Below, piece by piece: positions 31,361 through 38,590 of a stretch of 48,140 nt of DNA. Each line of letters opens with the position of its first letter. Positions within the stretch are counted from its first letter, which is position 1. Origin of the DNA: Nitrospirota bacterium (lineage in GTDB: Bacteria > Nitrospirota > Thermodesulfovibrionia > Thermodesulfovibrionales > JdFR-88); NCBI GenBank assembly GCA_021812785.1, contig JAKAMR010000004.1, forward strand, positions 1 to 48,140, given 5' to 3'. The notes under the pieces are model-generated. The model did no database searches and had not been told where the DNA came from. It was given only the letters and a program-made list of their open reading frames with translations. Both the position numbers and the translations under genes were made by a program.

Positions 31361-31547
31361 CAATGGCGGGCCGGTTAAAAAACATTCCACCCATTGGACA
31401 AAAGGCCCTATAGAGCCTATGCGAGGCAATGGAAACGCCTCGGTTTATTAAGGAAAATTTGCCATTTTTCCAATCAGTTGTCTTTGTAAGAGACCCCGGT
31501 CCGACGAGGCGACCGGTGTCGAAGAATGGCGAAAATTCTTTTTTTTT
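31361..31547 (+). ncRNA. Structured leader with alternative terminator/antiterminator stems
   Basis: Possible attenuator ahead of the histidine kinase. Stems: CAATGG/CCATTG (31361-31366, 31391-31396), CGAGGC/GCCTCG (31422-31427, 31437-31442), a 10-bp stem GCCATTTTTC/GAAGAATGGC (31461-31470, 31521-31530, one G-U) enclosing GACCCCGGTC/GACCGGTGTC (about 31492-31520). The 3' arm GAAGAAT is also the 5' arm of the terminator at 31522-31547, so the two folds exclude each other. No known riboswitch class fits. Confidence 0.4.
31522..31547 (+). terminator. Rho-independent terminator
   Basis: AAGAAT-ggcgaaa-ATTCTT stem with a run of nine T (31539-31547). Lies between the HD-GYP and histidine kinase genes and competes with an upstream stem. 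A second hairpin, GCAA-c-GAAT/ATTC-t-TTGC (31656-31678), precedes a 12-T run at 31695-31706. Confidence 0.55.
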
Positions 31548-31740
31548 GAAATTTTTCAGTCAATTAGTTAAGAAAATTATTAACTGTCCTAAAGTTTTAA
31601 TTTTAAATTTCCGAATTAAAGATAAGGAAGAAGCGCACACCCGGCTTTTTTGCGGGCAACGAATGAAAAATTCTTTGCATTGGATTCCTTGCGGTTTTTT
31701 TTTTTTTTGCCGCGGGCAGGAGTAAAGGAACAAGGGGCAT

Positions 31741-33762
31741 ATGGGTTTTTTTATGCATTGGTGGAAAAACCGTATTAAGAGGGCATCTATTTATGTGAAG
31801 CCGCCGTCCCTTACGGGCAAGATACTTGCGGTAAGCCTGCCCGTGATCGTAGCGGTAAGCGTTCTTTTCTGGTGTCCTTCCATTCATTACATGAAGCGGG
31901 CTTCCCTGGACCAGGCGATAAAAACCGCCCAGTCACAATCCGGCCTGATAAAAAGCGCTCTCATATTCGGTATGCTTAAGAACCAGAGAGAGGGCATCCA
32001 GCAGACGGTGGAATCACTGGCCAGGGCAGACAACTTCACATGGCTGCGCGTAGACAACATGAACTACAGGGTCCGTTATTCATCCAACGTTCGGGAGATA
32101 AACAAGGACCTCTGTTCAGGGGCCCCGAAATACGCGTTCACAAAGAAGCCATGGGAGATACAGACCATAGGGGGCCGGCGGGTGCTCTCCATGTTTCGCC
32201 CGATACCAAACATGAGGCCATGCTACACGGCTGCCTGCCACTATCATCCGAAATGGCAGAAAACACTTGGTGTAATAGAGCTTGGGTATTCGCTTGAGCC
32301 CATGGACCGGCAGGTAACTACCCAGGGCTGGATGATCGCTCTTTTCGGGTTTGTCTTCATATCCGCCCTTTCGGTCCTTCTGTATTTCATTATCCGCAGG
32401 TTTGTCCTGAAACCGATCGAGACCCTGACCGGGAGGGTAAGGATGACCAGTTATGAAGAAAAAGACTTAGACCTCTCTCGCGGCCTTGAGATAGGGACAA
32501 GAGACGAAATCGGCGTACTGGCGCGAAGCTTCAGTGCGATGACGGAAAAGCTCATGGAGAAGCACGAAGCCGCCCAAAAGGAGCTGGATGAATACAAGGC
32601 GTCGCTGCTTCAGGCCCAGAAGATGGAGGCCATCGGCGCCCTTGCCTCCGGCATTGCGCATGACTTCAACAACCTGCTTACAGGCATCATAGGTTACGCG
32701 GAGATCGCGAAGCTTCAGAGTTCCCAGGAGAATGTGAAGGAAAACGCGGGGATGGTAGTCAATACCGCCAGAAAGGCCGCGCAGCTTACCAGGCAGATAC
32801 TTCTTATCGGAAGAAAACTGCCCCCTGAGCAGAAACCCACCGCCATCTCACATTTCATGGACGAGTCCATGAAGATATTGAGACGCATGGTGGAGGAAAA
32901 CATCGAGCTCCAGGTCTCCATCTCGTCGGGTCTTCCTCCTGTCTATATCGACCCAGCGCAAATAACGCAGGTCCTTATGAACCTGGTGATCAACGCTCGT
33001 GACGCCATGCCGCAGGGAGGTACAATAAACATAAACATCCGGGAGTTCCGGTGCAATGAGGAGTACTGCAAGCATAACGCATATGCAAGGCCGGGGCATT
33101 TTGTCCTGCTGTCCGTCTCTGATGCCGGCCCGGGAATTCCGAAGAAGGTAAGGCACAGGATATTTGAGCCTTTTTTCACAACGAAGGAGCCCGGGAAGGG
33201 GACCGGTCTGGGGCTTGCGGTGACCCATTCTATAGTAACTTCGCACGGAGGCTGGATAAATCTGTACAGCGAAGAGGGCAGGGGGGCCAAGTTCAATATA
33301 TACCTTCCTGTTTTGGAAACAGCAGCCCCGGACCAGAAGGCGCCGGGCCAGGAAAGCTATACGGGGGGAACTGAGACGATATTGATCGTCGACGACGAAC
33401 CCCTTGTGAGGGACATCGGGCTTTCGATGTTGACGGAGCTTGGATACAAGGTGGTGACCGCTTCAAACGGGGCAGAGGCCGTAAGCACCTACAGGGCCAG
33501 GAGGAAAGAGATAGACCTTGTGATAATTGATAACATAATGCCCGGGATGGATGGAATAAGCGCAGTACGGGCGCTTAAACAGATCGACAATTCCGTCAGC
33601 GTGGTTCTGTCGAGCGGCTACGTTGCGGATGCGCAAAATCTGAAGGATGCCGGTTTTAACGGCTTCCTGAGCAAGCCCTACAGCCTGGCCCAAGTGGCGG
33701 AAACCGTCAAAAGAGCGCTGGGAGCGCGAAAACAGCCCCAAAAATATTCCAGGCTTTATTAG
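31741..33762 (+). CDS. Hybrid sensor histidine kinase with CX4CH heme motif and receiver domain
   Basis: 673-residue two-component sensor. Helix ~30-48 (ILAVSLPVIVAVSVLFW); periplasmic domain ~50-190 ending in RPCYTAACHYHPKWQ, a CX4CH motif (C161, C166, H167) that could bind heme c covalently; helix ~196-220; HAMP ~220-275; short coil; HisKA with phosphoacceptor H307 in SGIAHDFNNLL; HATPase with N-box NLVINARDAM and DAGPGIP, GKGTGLGLAV; receiver ~545-665 with D597 (IIDNIMPGMDG) and the K in LSKPYSL. No output domain, so signal may go to a separate regulator. An AAGGA site precedes ATG 31741. Pairs with the HD-GYP heme sensor upstream. Confidence 0.94.
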   Translation: MGFFMHWWKNRIKRASIYVKPPSLTGKILAVSLPVIVAVSVLFWCPSIHYMKRASLDQAIKTAQSQSGLIKSALIFGMLKNQREGIQQTVESLARADNFTWLRVDNMNYRVRYSSNVREINKDLCSGAPKYAFTKKPWEIQTIGGRRVLSMFRPIPNMRPCYTAACHYHPKWQKTLGVIELGYSLEPMDRQVTTQGWMIALFGFVFISALSVLLYFIIRRFVLKPIETLTGRVRMTSYEEKDLDLSRGLEIGTRDEIGVLARSFSAMTEKLMEKHEAAQKELDEYKASLLQAQKMEAIGALASGIAHDFNNLLTGIIGYAEIAKLQSSQENVKENAGMVVNTARKAAQLTRQILLIGRKLPPEQKPTAISHFMDESMKILRRMVEENIELQVSISSGLPPVYIDPAQITQVLMNLVINARDAMPQGGTININIREFRCNEEYCKHNAYARPGHFVLLSVSDAGPGIPKKVRHRIFEPFFTTKEPGKGTGLGLAVTHSIVTSHGGWINLYSEEGRGAKFNIYLPVLETAAPDQKAPGQESYTGGTETILIVDDEPLVRDIGLSMLTELGYKVVTASNGAEAVSTYRARRKEIDLVIIDNIMPGMDGISAVRALKQIDNSVSVVLSSGYVADAQNLKDAGFNGFLSKPYSLAQVAETVKRALGARKQPQKYSRLY

Positions 33763-33818
33763 AAACTGTCTCTTCCGCTCTTTATTGTTCGGAATCGATT
33801 TTAAAACAGGTCCTGGTC

Positions 33819-34277
33819 CTAACAAACCTCGAATATGAACTCTATCTCAAGAGGGCTGTCCATGGGAAGCGCTACCACGCCCACCGCCGCGCGAACATGC
33901 CTGCCTGCTTCGCCGAATATCTGTACAAGGAAATCGGAGGCCCCGTTCAGCACCGCGGCCTGCCCTGTAAAGCCCGGGACCCCCGCGACATATCCCGTTA
34001 CCTTGACGCACCTTTTGATCTTGTCCAGTTCTCCCAGGTAACCTTTTACAACGGCAAGGGCGTTCACCGCCGCTATCCTGGCAAGTCCGGCCCCTTCCTT
34101 TTCATCCATATCGGCGCCTAACTTCCCGGCCTTAACCAGCCTGCCTTCCTTTACCGGCAAAAGACCGCTTAGAAAAAGAAGATTGCCGGACCTCAAAACC
34201 GGAACATATGCGCCAAGGGGCGTTGGCGGCTCCGGCAGCGCGATGCCCAGGCTGGCCAATTTTTCTTCTGGCGTCAT
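33819..34277 (-). CDS. RidA/YjgF family protein
   Basis: 152-residue member of the Rid family, trimeric enamine/imine deaminases that remove reactive 2-aminoacrylate. Fold markers: LLFLSGLLPVKEGRLVKAGKLG, DKIKRCVKVTGYVAG, and RAAVGVVALPMDSPLEIEFIFEV with the conserved Arg. It is longer than archetypal RidA and the GxxPxPxSPxxPYSQA N-terminus is replaced by PPTPLGAYVPVLRSG, as in the Rid4/5-like groups, so enzyme activity is uncertain. Starts three bases after the leuC-like stop and is probably cotranscribed with it. Confidence 0.87.
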   Translation of the reverse strand: MTPEEKLASLGIALPEPPTPLGAYVPVLRSGNLLFLSGLLPVKEGRLVKAGKLGADMDEKEGAGLARIAAVNALAVVKGYLGELDKIKRCVKVTGYVAGVPGFTGQAAVLNGASDFLVQIFGEAGRHVRAAVGVVALPMDSPLEIEFIFEVC

Positions 34278-34280
34278 CTG

Positions 34281-35558
34281 CTACAGTCCGAGTTCTTCCG
34301 GCAGGCCAATCCTGCCAAGGACTGCCGATGCCGCCGCCACTGCCGGGCTTGAAAGGTAGACCTCGCTTTCCGGATGCCCCATTCTTCCAACGAAATTCCT
34401 GTTGGTGGTGGCAAGGGCCCTTTCCCCCTTTGCCAGTATGCCCATATGGCCGCCAAGGCACGGACCGCAGGTAGGCGTGGAGACGACCGCCTCGGCTTCC
34501 ACGAAGATCTCGAACAACCCCTCCTTCATGGCCTCCATATATATACGCTGAGTGGCCGGTATTATCAGAAGTCTTAAATTCGGATTTACCTTCCTGCCCC
34601 TGAGTATCTGTGCGGCTTCCCGAAGGTCCTCGATGCGTCCGTTCGTGCAGGAACCTATCACCACCTGGTCTATTCCGATGTTTGAGAGCTCCGCAGCGGG
34701 TTTGGTGTTGGAAGGAAGGCTGGGGCATGAGACCGTTGGGGGAATCTTCGAAACATCATACTCTTTTATTTCCACGTAGGCAGCCCCCGGGTCCGAGGTG
34801 TAGAACTTGAACTCCCTCTTTGCCCTTCCCTTCACATACTGCATGGTTATATCGTCAGGCACGATTATGCCCGACTTGCCGCCGGCCTCTATGGCCATGT
34901 TGCACATGGTAAGCCTGGCGTGCATGGGGAGGGCCCTTATCACGTCTCCCTCGAACTCCATGGCCCGGTACAGCGCGCCGTCAACGCCGATGTCTCCAAT
35001 GGTATGAAGAATAAGGTCCTTTCCCCCCACCCATTTCTGCAATTTTTCCCCATGATAAATGAATTTCATGGATTCGGGCACCTTGAACCAAAGCTCGCCC
35101 GTAGCCATTGCGGATGCCACGTCAGTTGAACCCACACCCGTTGCGAAGGCGCCAAGCCCGCCGTACGTGCAGGTGTGGCTGTCCGCCCCGATTACAAGGT
35201 CTCCGGGCAGGACAAGGCCTTCTTCCGGCAAAAGGGCATGTTCCACGCCCATCCTTCCGACCTCGAAATAGTATTTGAGGCCATACCCGCTGGAGAATTC
35301 CCTGAGCATCTTGCACTGCTCGGCGGCTTTTATGTCCTTCTGCGGTGCAAAATGGTCCGGGACGAACGTCACCCGCTCCCGGTCAAAAACATCGCGGGCC
35401 CCGATGCGCTTGAATTCCGATATGGCTATAGGGGCGGTTATATCATTGGCCAGAACGAAATCCACCCTGGCGTTGATAAGCTGTCCGGGATGGACCTCTT
35501 TCCCCTCGCCGCCGTCTGCCAGGTGCCCGGCAAGTATCTTCTCTGTTATGGTCATCAT
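34281..35558 (-). CDS. leuC: 3-isopropylmalate dehydratase / homoaconitase large subunit
   Basis: Aconitase-superfamily [4Fe-4S] hydro-lyase. 425 residues, the size of the prokaryotic LeuC/HacA group. Cluster cysteines: GSCTNGR (residue ~300) and CGPCLGGH (~360-363), with [23 protein letters not shown] near 130. In leucine synthesis it isomerises 2- to 3-isopropylmalate, needing a small subunit; homoaconitase or methanogen-type specificity cannot be excluded. No leuD follows: the next gene is RidA-like, three bases away. ATG 35558 and 35555 are alternative starts; AAAGGAGG lies 12 bases upstream. Confidence 0.9.
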   Translation of the reverse strand: MMTITEKILAGHLADGGEGKEVHPGQLINARVDFVLANDITAPIAISEFKRIGARDVFDRERVTFVPDHFAPQKDIKAAEQCKMLREFSSGYGLKYYFEVGRMGVEHALLPEEGLVLPGDLVIGADSHTCTYGGLGAFATGVGSTDVASAMATGELWFKVPESMKFIYHGEKLQKWVGGKDLILHTIGDIGVDGALYRAMEFEGDVIRALPMHARLTMCNMAIEAGGKSGIIVPDDITMQYVKGRAKREFKFYTSDPGAAYVEIKEYDVSKIPPTVSCPSLPSNTKPAAELSNIGIDQVVIGSCTNGRIEDLREAAQILRGRKVNPNLRLLIIPATQRIYMEAMKEGLFEIFVEAEAVVSTPTCGPCLGGHMGILAKGERALATTNRNFVGRMGHPESEVYLSSPAVAAASAVLGRIGLPEELGL

Positions 35559-35631
35559 GTCTGAAAACGGCCTCCTTTATATAAAAAATCTGATTGCGAA
35601 AAACCTTAAATCCCGCTTTCCTAAGTTTTTT

Positions 35632-35661
35632 ATTATATCCCCCTGCCGTTCGCGCTGGCAA
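35632..35661 (-). promoter_or_regulatory. leuC promoter
   Basis: Minus-strand TTGCCA (35656-35661), 18-base spacer, TATAAT (35632-35637). Gives a leader of about 65 bases containing AAAGGAGG before the ATG at 35558. Confidence 0.5.
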
Positions 35662-35703
35662 GGCTGTTAAATAAAACCTTAGTGCAATCTTCGCCTTCCC
35701 TGT

Positions 35704-35731
35704 TTGAGTATTTTTTATAGTCTGATATAAG
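35704..35731 (+). promoter_or_regulatory. Promoter of TPR protein, possibly leaderless
   Basis: TTGAGT (35704-35709), 16-base spacer, TATAAG (35726-35731); the ATG at 35740 is eight bases on, with no Shine-Dalgarno. Confidence 0.5.
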
Positions 35732-35739
35732 ATAAACAA

Positions 35740-36504
35740 ATGGGAGATGGTAGCCGCATCAAAATAACTTCCAGGTCCAGTTCTCTGCTTGAAACCAACG
35801 TAACCATTAATCTCTCCAGATACCTTGTGCTTACCGAAGTGCTTAGTGAAAGGGCGGGCGGCGGCAACATAATAACCCGTGTGTATCTGGGCGGGGAGCT
35901 TATCGACACCAGGACCTCGCGGCATCAAAGGGAAAGCGGGCGGAAGTGCCACGAGCAAATGCAGGAGCAGCACGAATGCGCCGTGGGCCTGCTGAAAAAG
36001 GCAAAGATGGCCGGCGGAGGACAGAAGGAAGCTGAGAACTATCTCAAAGAGGCCATGGCCTTTTTAAAAAATAAGCAATACCGCATGGCCCTGGATGTGC
36101 TTTCCGAAGGGTCGGGCCGCTATCCCGAAGATGCCCTCCTGCTCTCTTATTACGGCTGCCTTAAGGCCAGGCTTGGAGATGGCATAAAGGATGGGATATC
36201 CGGCTGCCTGAAGGCTATCAAACATACTGAGAGGCTGCCCTTTGGAGCGGAGTTTTTTTTCCCTGTCCTGTACCTCAATCTGGGCAGGGCGTATCTGGCC
36301 GCCCGGGAAAAAAAAGAGGCCGTCGGCGCTTTTGAAAAAGGGCTTGCCGCGGACCCTGAAAACAGGGAGCTCCGCCAGGAGATGAAAAAACTTGGCGATA
36401 GAAAAAACCCCGTATTGCCGTTGCTTGGCAGGTCAAACCCCGTAAACAGGTACGCAGGCAAGCTTCGGCACGCCCTGCAAAAAAGAAGCAAAGACAACCG
36501 GTAA
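35740..36504 (+). CDS. Tetratricopeptide-repeat protein with unique N-terminus
   Basis: 254-residue cytoplasmic-looking protein without signal or membrane helix. The first ~75 residues form a beta-rich segment (RIKITSRSSSLLETNVTINLSRYLVLTEVLS, RVYLGGELIDTRTS), not recognised. Residues ~105-220 hold TPR-like helices (AMAFLKNKQYRMALDVLSEGSGRYPED, FPVLYLNLGRAYLAAREKKEAVGAFEKGLAADPEN). The C-terminus is basic. The name-worthy function is unknown; TPRs suggest a protein-binding adaptor. Divergent from leuC across a 180-base gap carrying both promoters. Confidence 0.75.
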   Translation: MGDGSRIKITSRSSSLLETNVTINLSRYLVLTEVLSERAGGGNIITRVYLGGELIDTRTSRHQRESGRKCHEQMQEQHECAVGLLKKAKMAGGGQKEAENYLKEAMAFLKNKQYRMALDVLSEGSGRYPEDALLLSYYGCLKARLGDGIKDGISGCLKAIKHTERLPFGAEFFFPVLYLNLGRAYLAAREKKEAVGAFEKGLAADPENRELRQEMKKLGDRKNPVLPLLGRSNPVNRYAGKLRHALQKRSKDNR

Positions 36505-36550
36505 GCATTAACACCAGGCCCGTTGATATTTTAATTGAATCGGGAAAAAT

Positions 36551-36648
36551 CGGGACACCGCCTCATATCTGCGGGACATCTTTTTCCCCCGCCTCATCCG
36601 CGTGTTCTGCTAAAGCGGTCTTTCTTGGTCAGAAATGGGCGTGTCCCG
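36551..36648. repeat. Spaced inverted repeat CGGGACAC / GTGTCCCG
   Basis: CGGGACAC (36551-36558) and GTGTCCCG (36641-36648) are exact inverted copies bracketing ~82 bases that also contain GCGGGACATC and a second CCGCCTCAT. Looks like a decayed mobile end or stem; no transposase. It fills most of the gene-free convergent gap 36505-36689. Confidence 0.35.
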
Positions 36649-36689
36649 GTCTGTTATCTCGCAAATATCTTTTTGTTATATCGTTAGTA

Positions 36690-37001
36690 TTATTTCCACG
36701 TTTTTTTCTTGCTGCATATGCAGTGCCAAAGTGGCGGCACGTTTGCGGATGTCACGCTTGGTGTGGCGTAGCAGACAAATTGATGATAATGCTCGGCCAC
36801 CTGGTTGCAGGTGCACTGGGCCTCGAAATGTGATGCCGCCTGAAAGAGCTGGGAATAAGGGCCTGAAAGAAAGGGTATGGCGCCCGGCTTGCAGATCTTT
36901 TCCTTTGGGTTGATGCCGTTGTCACCGTTCTGTGCGAAAACCGTTGCGCTTAAGCCCAATACAATAAACAACGACAACAGGCAAATCACGGCTTTTTTCA
37001 T
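36690..37001 (-). CDS. Small secreted cysteine-rich protein
   Basis: ATG 37001 with AAGGAGG upstream gives 103 residues with a good Sec signal (MKKAVICLLSLFIVLGLSATVFAQ). The mature part is about 80 residues: CKPGAIPFLSGPYSQLF, then ASHFEAQCTCNQVAEHYHQFVCYATPS and LWHCICSKKKTWK, with six Cys and several His, so disulfides or metal binding are likely. No family is recognised. The frame extends upstream to 37199 but that part lacks coding character. Expressed behind a 7-bp leader hairpin and on the same strand as glgC. Confidence 0.72.
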   Translation of the reverse strand: MKKAVICLLSLFIVLGLSATVFAQNGDNGINPKEKICKPGAIPFLSGPYSQLFQAASHFEAQCTCNQVAEHYHQFVCYATPSVTSANVPPLWHCICSKKKTWK

Positions 37002-37017
37002 TTTGCCTCCTTTTTCC

Positions 37018-37035
37018 CCGGAGAGATTTCTCCGG
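37018..37035 (-). promoter_or_regulatory. Leader hairpin of small secreted gene
   Basis: CCGGAGA-AATC-TCTCCGG on the minus strand, a perfect 7-bp hairpin ending five bases before the AAGGAGG of the secreted gene. It could stabilise the mRNA or gate initiation; it may equally be an operator. Confidence 0.4.
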
Positions 37036-37223
37036 AAAGCGTTTTGTGGGCTGCGTTTGGAATTAATAATGTGAAACCGTGTAGTCCCTAACAAACTTTT
37101 ATCAAACCGGGAAGTGGATGTCAAGGGGGAGGCGATTGTGGAATTTCCCAGGCAGTGCGGTGGCACAGGGAGGGAAGGGGGCAAGGCCCGAAGCGGCAAT
37201 GCTCTGGCTATAGCTCCAGCTTT

Positions 37224-38441
37224 TTAAATGATCTCTTTTCTGCCCTGTTTGGGCAAAATGGCTATGCCGGAGGAATCTATATGGCAACGGAACATGTCCT
37301 TGTGGGGGTCGTAGCCTATGGTCTCGCCCTGCTCGATGAGGTTCTGCTTGTCCACTATGACGTTCTTGAGCCTGGCCCCTTTACGGATGACGCAGTTGTC
37401 CATTATGATGCAATTGTCAATGGTAACGCCCTTCTCCACGCGCACCCCGCTGCGGAGGACGGAGTTCCTAATGGCGGCGCCGTCTATCAGGCAGCCGTCC
37501 GCGATGGCGCTGTTCACGATCTCCCCGCTTATGATCTTTGTGGCCGCCACTTCTGAAAATGCCGGATGAATGGGCCAAAGGGTGCTCATGGGGTCGAACC
37601 CGGGGGTAAGGCCCAACATGTCCATGTTGGCGTCATAGTATGACTTTATGGTGCCCACGTCCCTCCAGTATCCGGTCTCTTCATACGGTTTTATGTCCGG
37701 GATCACATTGGTGGAAAAATCATAGGCAAACACCCGGCCTTTATCCAGGGATGCGGGCAGGATGTGCGTGCCGAAATCATGATGCCTTTTTGCCTGCGCC
37801 TCCACGAGGGCCCGGGTGAGAAAATCCCTTCCGAATATATAATTGCCCATGGACACGAAGGCCCTCTCCGGGTCCCCCGCCATGGGAATGGGTTCCTTGG
37901 GCTTTTCCTGGAAGGTGGCGATCCGGTGGTCGGAATCAGCCACGATAACGCCGAAGCTGGACGCCTCCTTGATGGGTACCGGCCTTGCCGCAACGGTTAT
38001 ATCCGCCTTCTTCTCCAGGTGGAAGTCTATCATCTGCCGTATGTCCATCCGGTAGATGTGGTCCGCCCCGAATATGATGACAAGCTCCGGATTTATCTGG
38101 CTTATGAAGTTCAGGTTTTGGAACACGGCGTCCGCGGTGCCCTGGAACCACTCCGGCCCCATCCGCATCTGCGGCGGAACGACCGCCACGAAATGCTCCC
38201 TCATGACGGAGGAGAGCACCCAGTTGTGCCTTACATGCTCAATGAGCGACTGGGACTTGTATTGGACCAGGAGATAAATGGAATATATCCTGGAGTTGAT
38301 CATGTTGCTCAGGGCGAAATCGACGATCCTGTATCTGCCGCCGAAGGGGACCGATGGCTTTGACCGCATTGCCGTAAGCGGAAACAGACGTTCGCCTTTG
38401 CCTCCGGCAAGGACAAAGGCCAGTGTTGTAGGATGCGCCAT
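37224..38441 (-). CDS. glgC: Glucose-1-phosphate adenylyltransferase
   Basis: Makes ADP-glucose from ATP and glucose-1-phosphate, the first committed step of bacterial glycogen synthesis. From ATG 38441 it is 405 residues: AFVLAGGKGERLFPLTAMRSKPSVPFGG (nucleotide site), ADHIYRMDIRQM, FQEKPKEP, IFGRDFL, and a C-terminal left-handed beta-helix of the hexapeptide type (VLRSGVRVEKGVTIDNCIIMDNCVIRKGARLKNVI). The frame runs on to 38513 with a hydrophobic stretch that is not family-like; GGAGGAG ahead of 38441 supports the chosen start. No glgA/B/P is in the window, so storage partners lie elsewhere. Confidence 0.95.
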   Translation of the reverse strand: MAHPTTLAFVLAGGKGERLFPLTAMRSKPSVPFGGRYRIVDFALSNMINSRIYSIYLLVQYKSQSLIEHVRHNWVLSSVMREHFVAVVPPQMRMGPEWFQGTADAVFQNLNFISQINPELVIIFGADHIYRMDIRQMIDFHLEKKADITVAARPVPIKEASSFGVIVADSDHRIATFQEKPKEPIPMAGDPERAFVSMGNYIFGRDFLTRALVEAQAKRHHDFGTHILPASLDKGRVFAYDFSTNVIPDIKPYEETGYWRDVGTIKSYYDANMDMLGLTPGFDPMSTLWPIHPAFSEVAATKIISGEIVNSAIADGCLIDGAAIRNSVLRSGVRVEKGVTIDNCIIMDNCVIRKGARLKNVIVDKQNLIEQGETIGYDPHKDMFRCHIDSSGIAILPKQGRKEII

Positions 38442-38590
38442 CCTCTGTGCTCCTCCCCAAAATTTCTGATCTTCGCGAAAACCAAAAAACCAAAAAAGCA
38501 AAAAAAAAGTCAAAACGGCAAAAAGAAAAAAACGAAAAGGAAAAGCAAAAACCTGTCACAATAAGCACCAGAGGCCAAGTGTCCTATGGG

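Noticed and set aside
31429..31725. 98-codon + strand ORF in the leader region
   Set aside because: It crosses two stems, a terminator and a 12-T run, and its composition is not coding-like.
34132..34728. 198-codon minus-strand ORF
   Set aside because: A shadow of leuC and the RidA gene in another frame.
37002..37199. N-terminal extension of the small secreted protein
   Set aside because: The stretch is upstream of a strong ribosome site and signal peptide and reads as leader, including the 7-bp hairpin.
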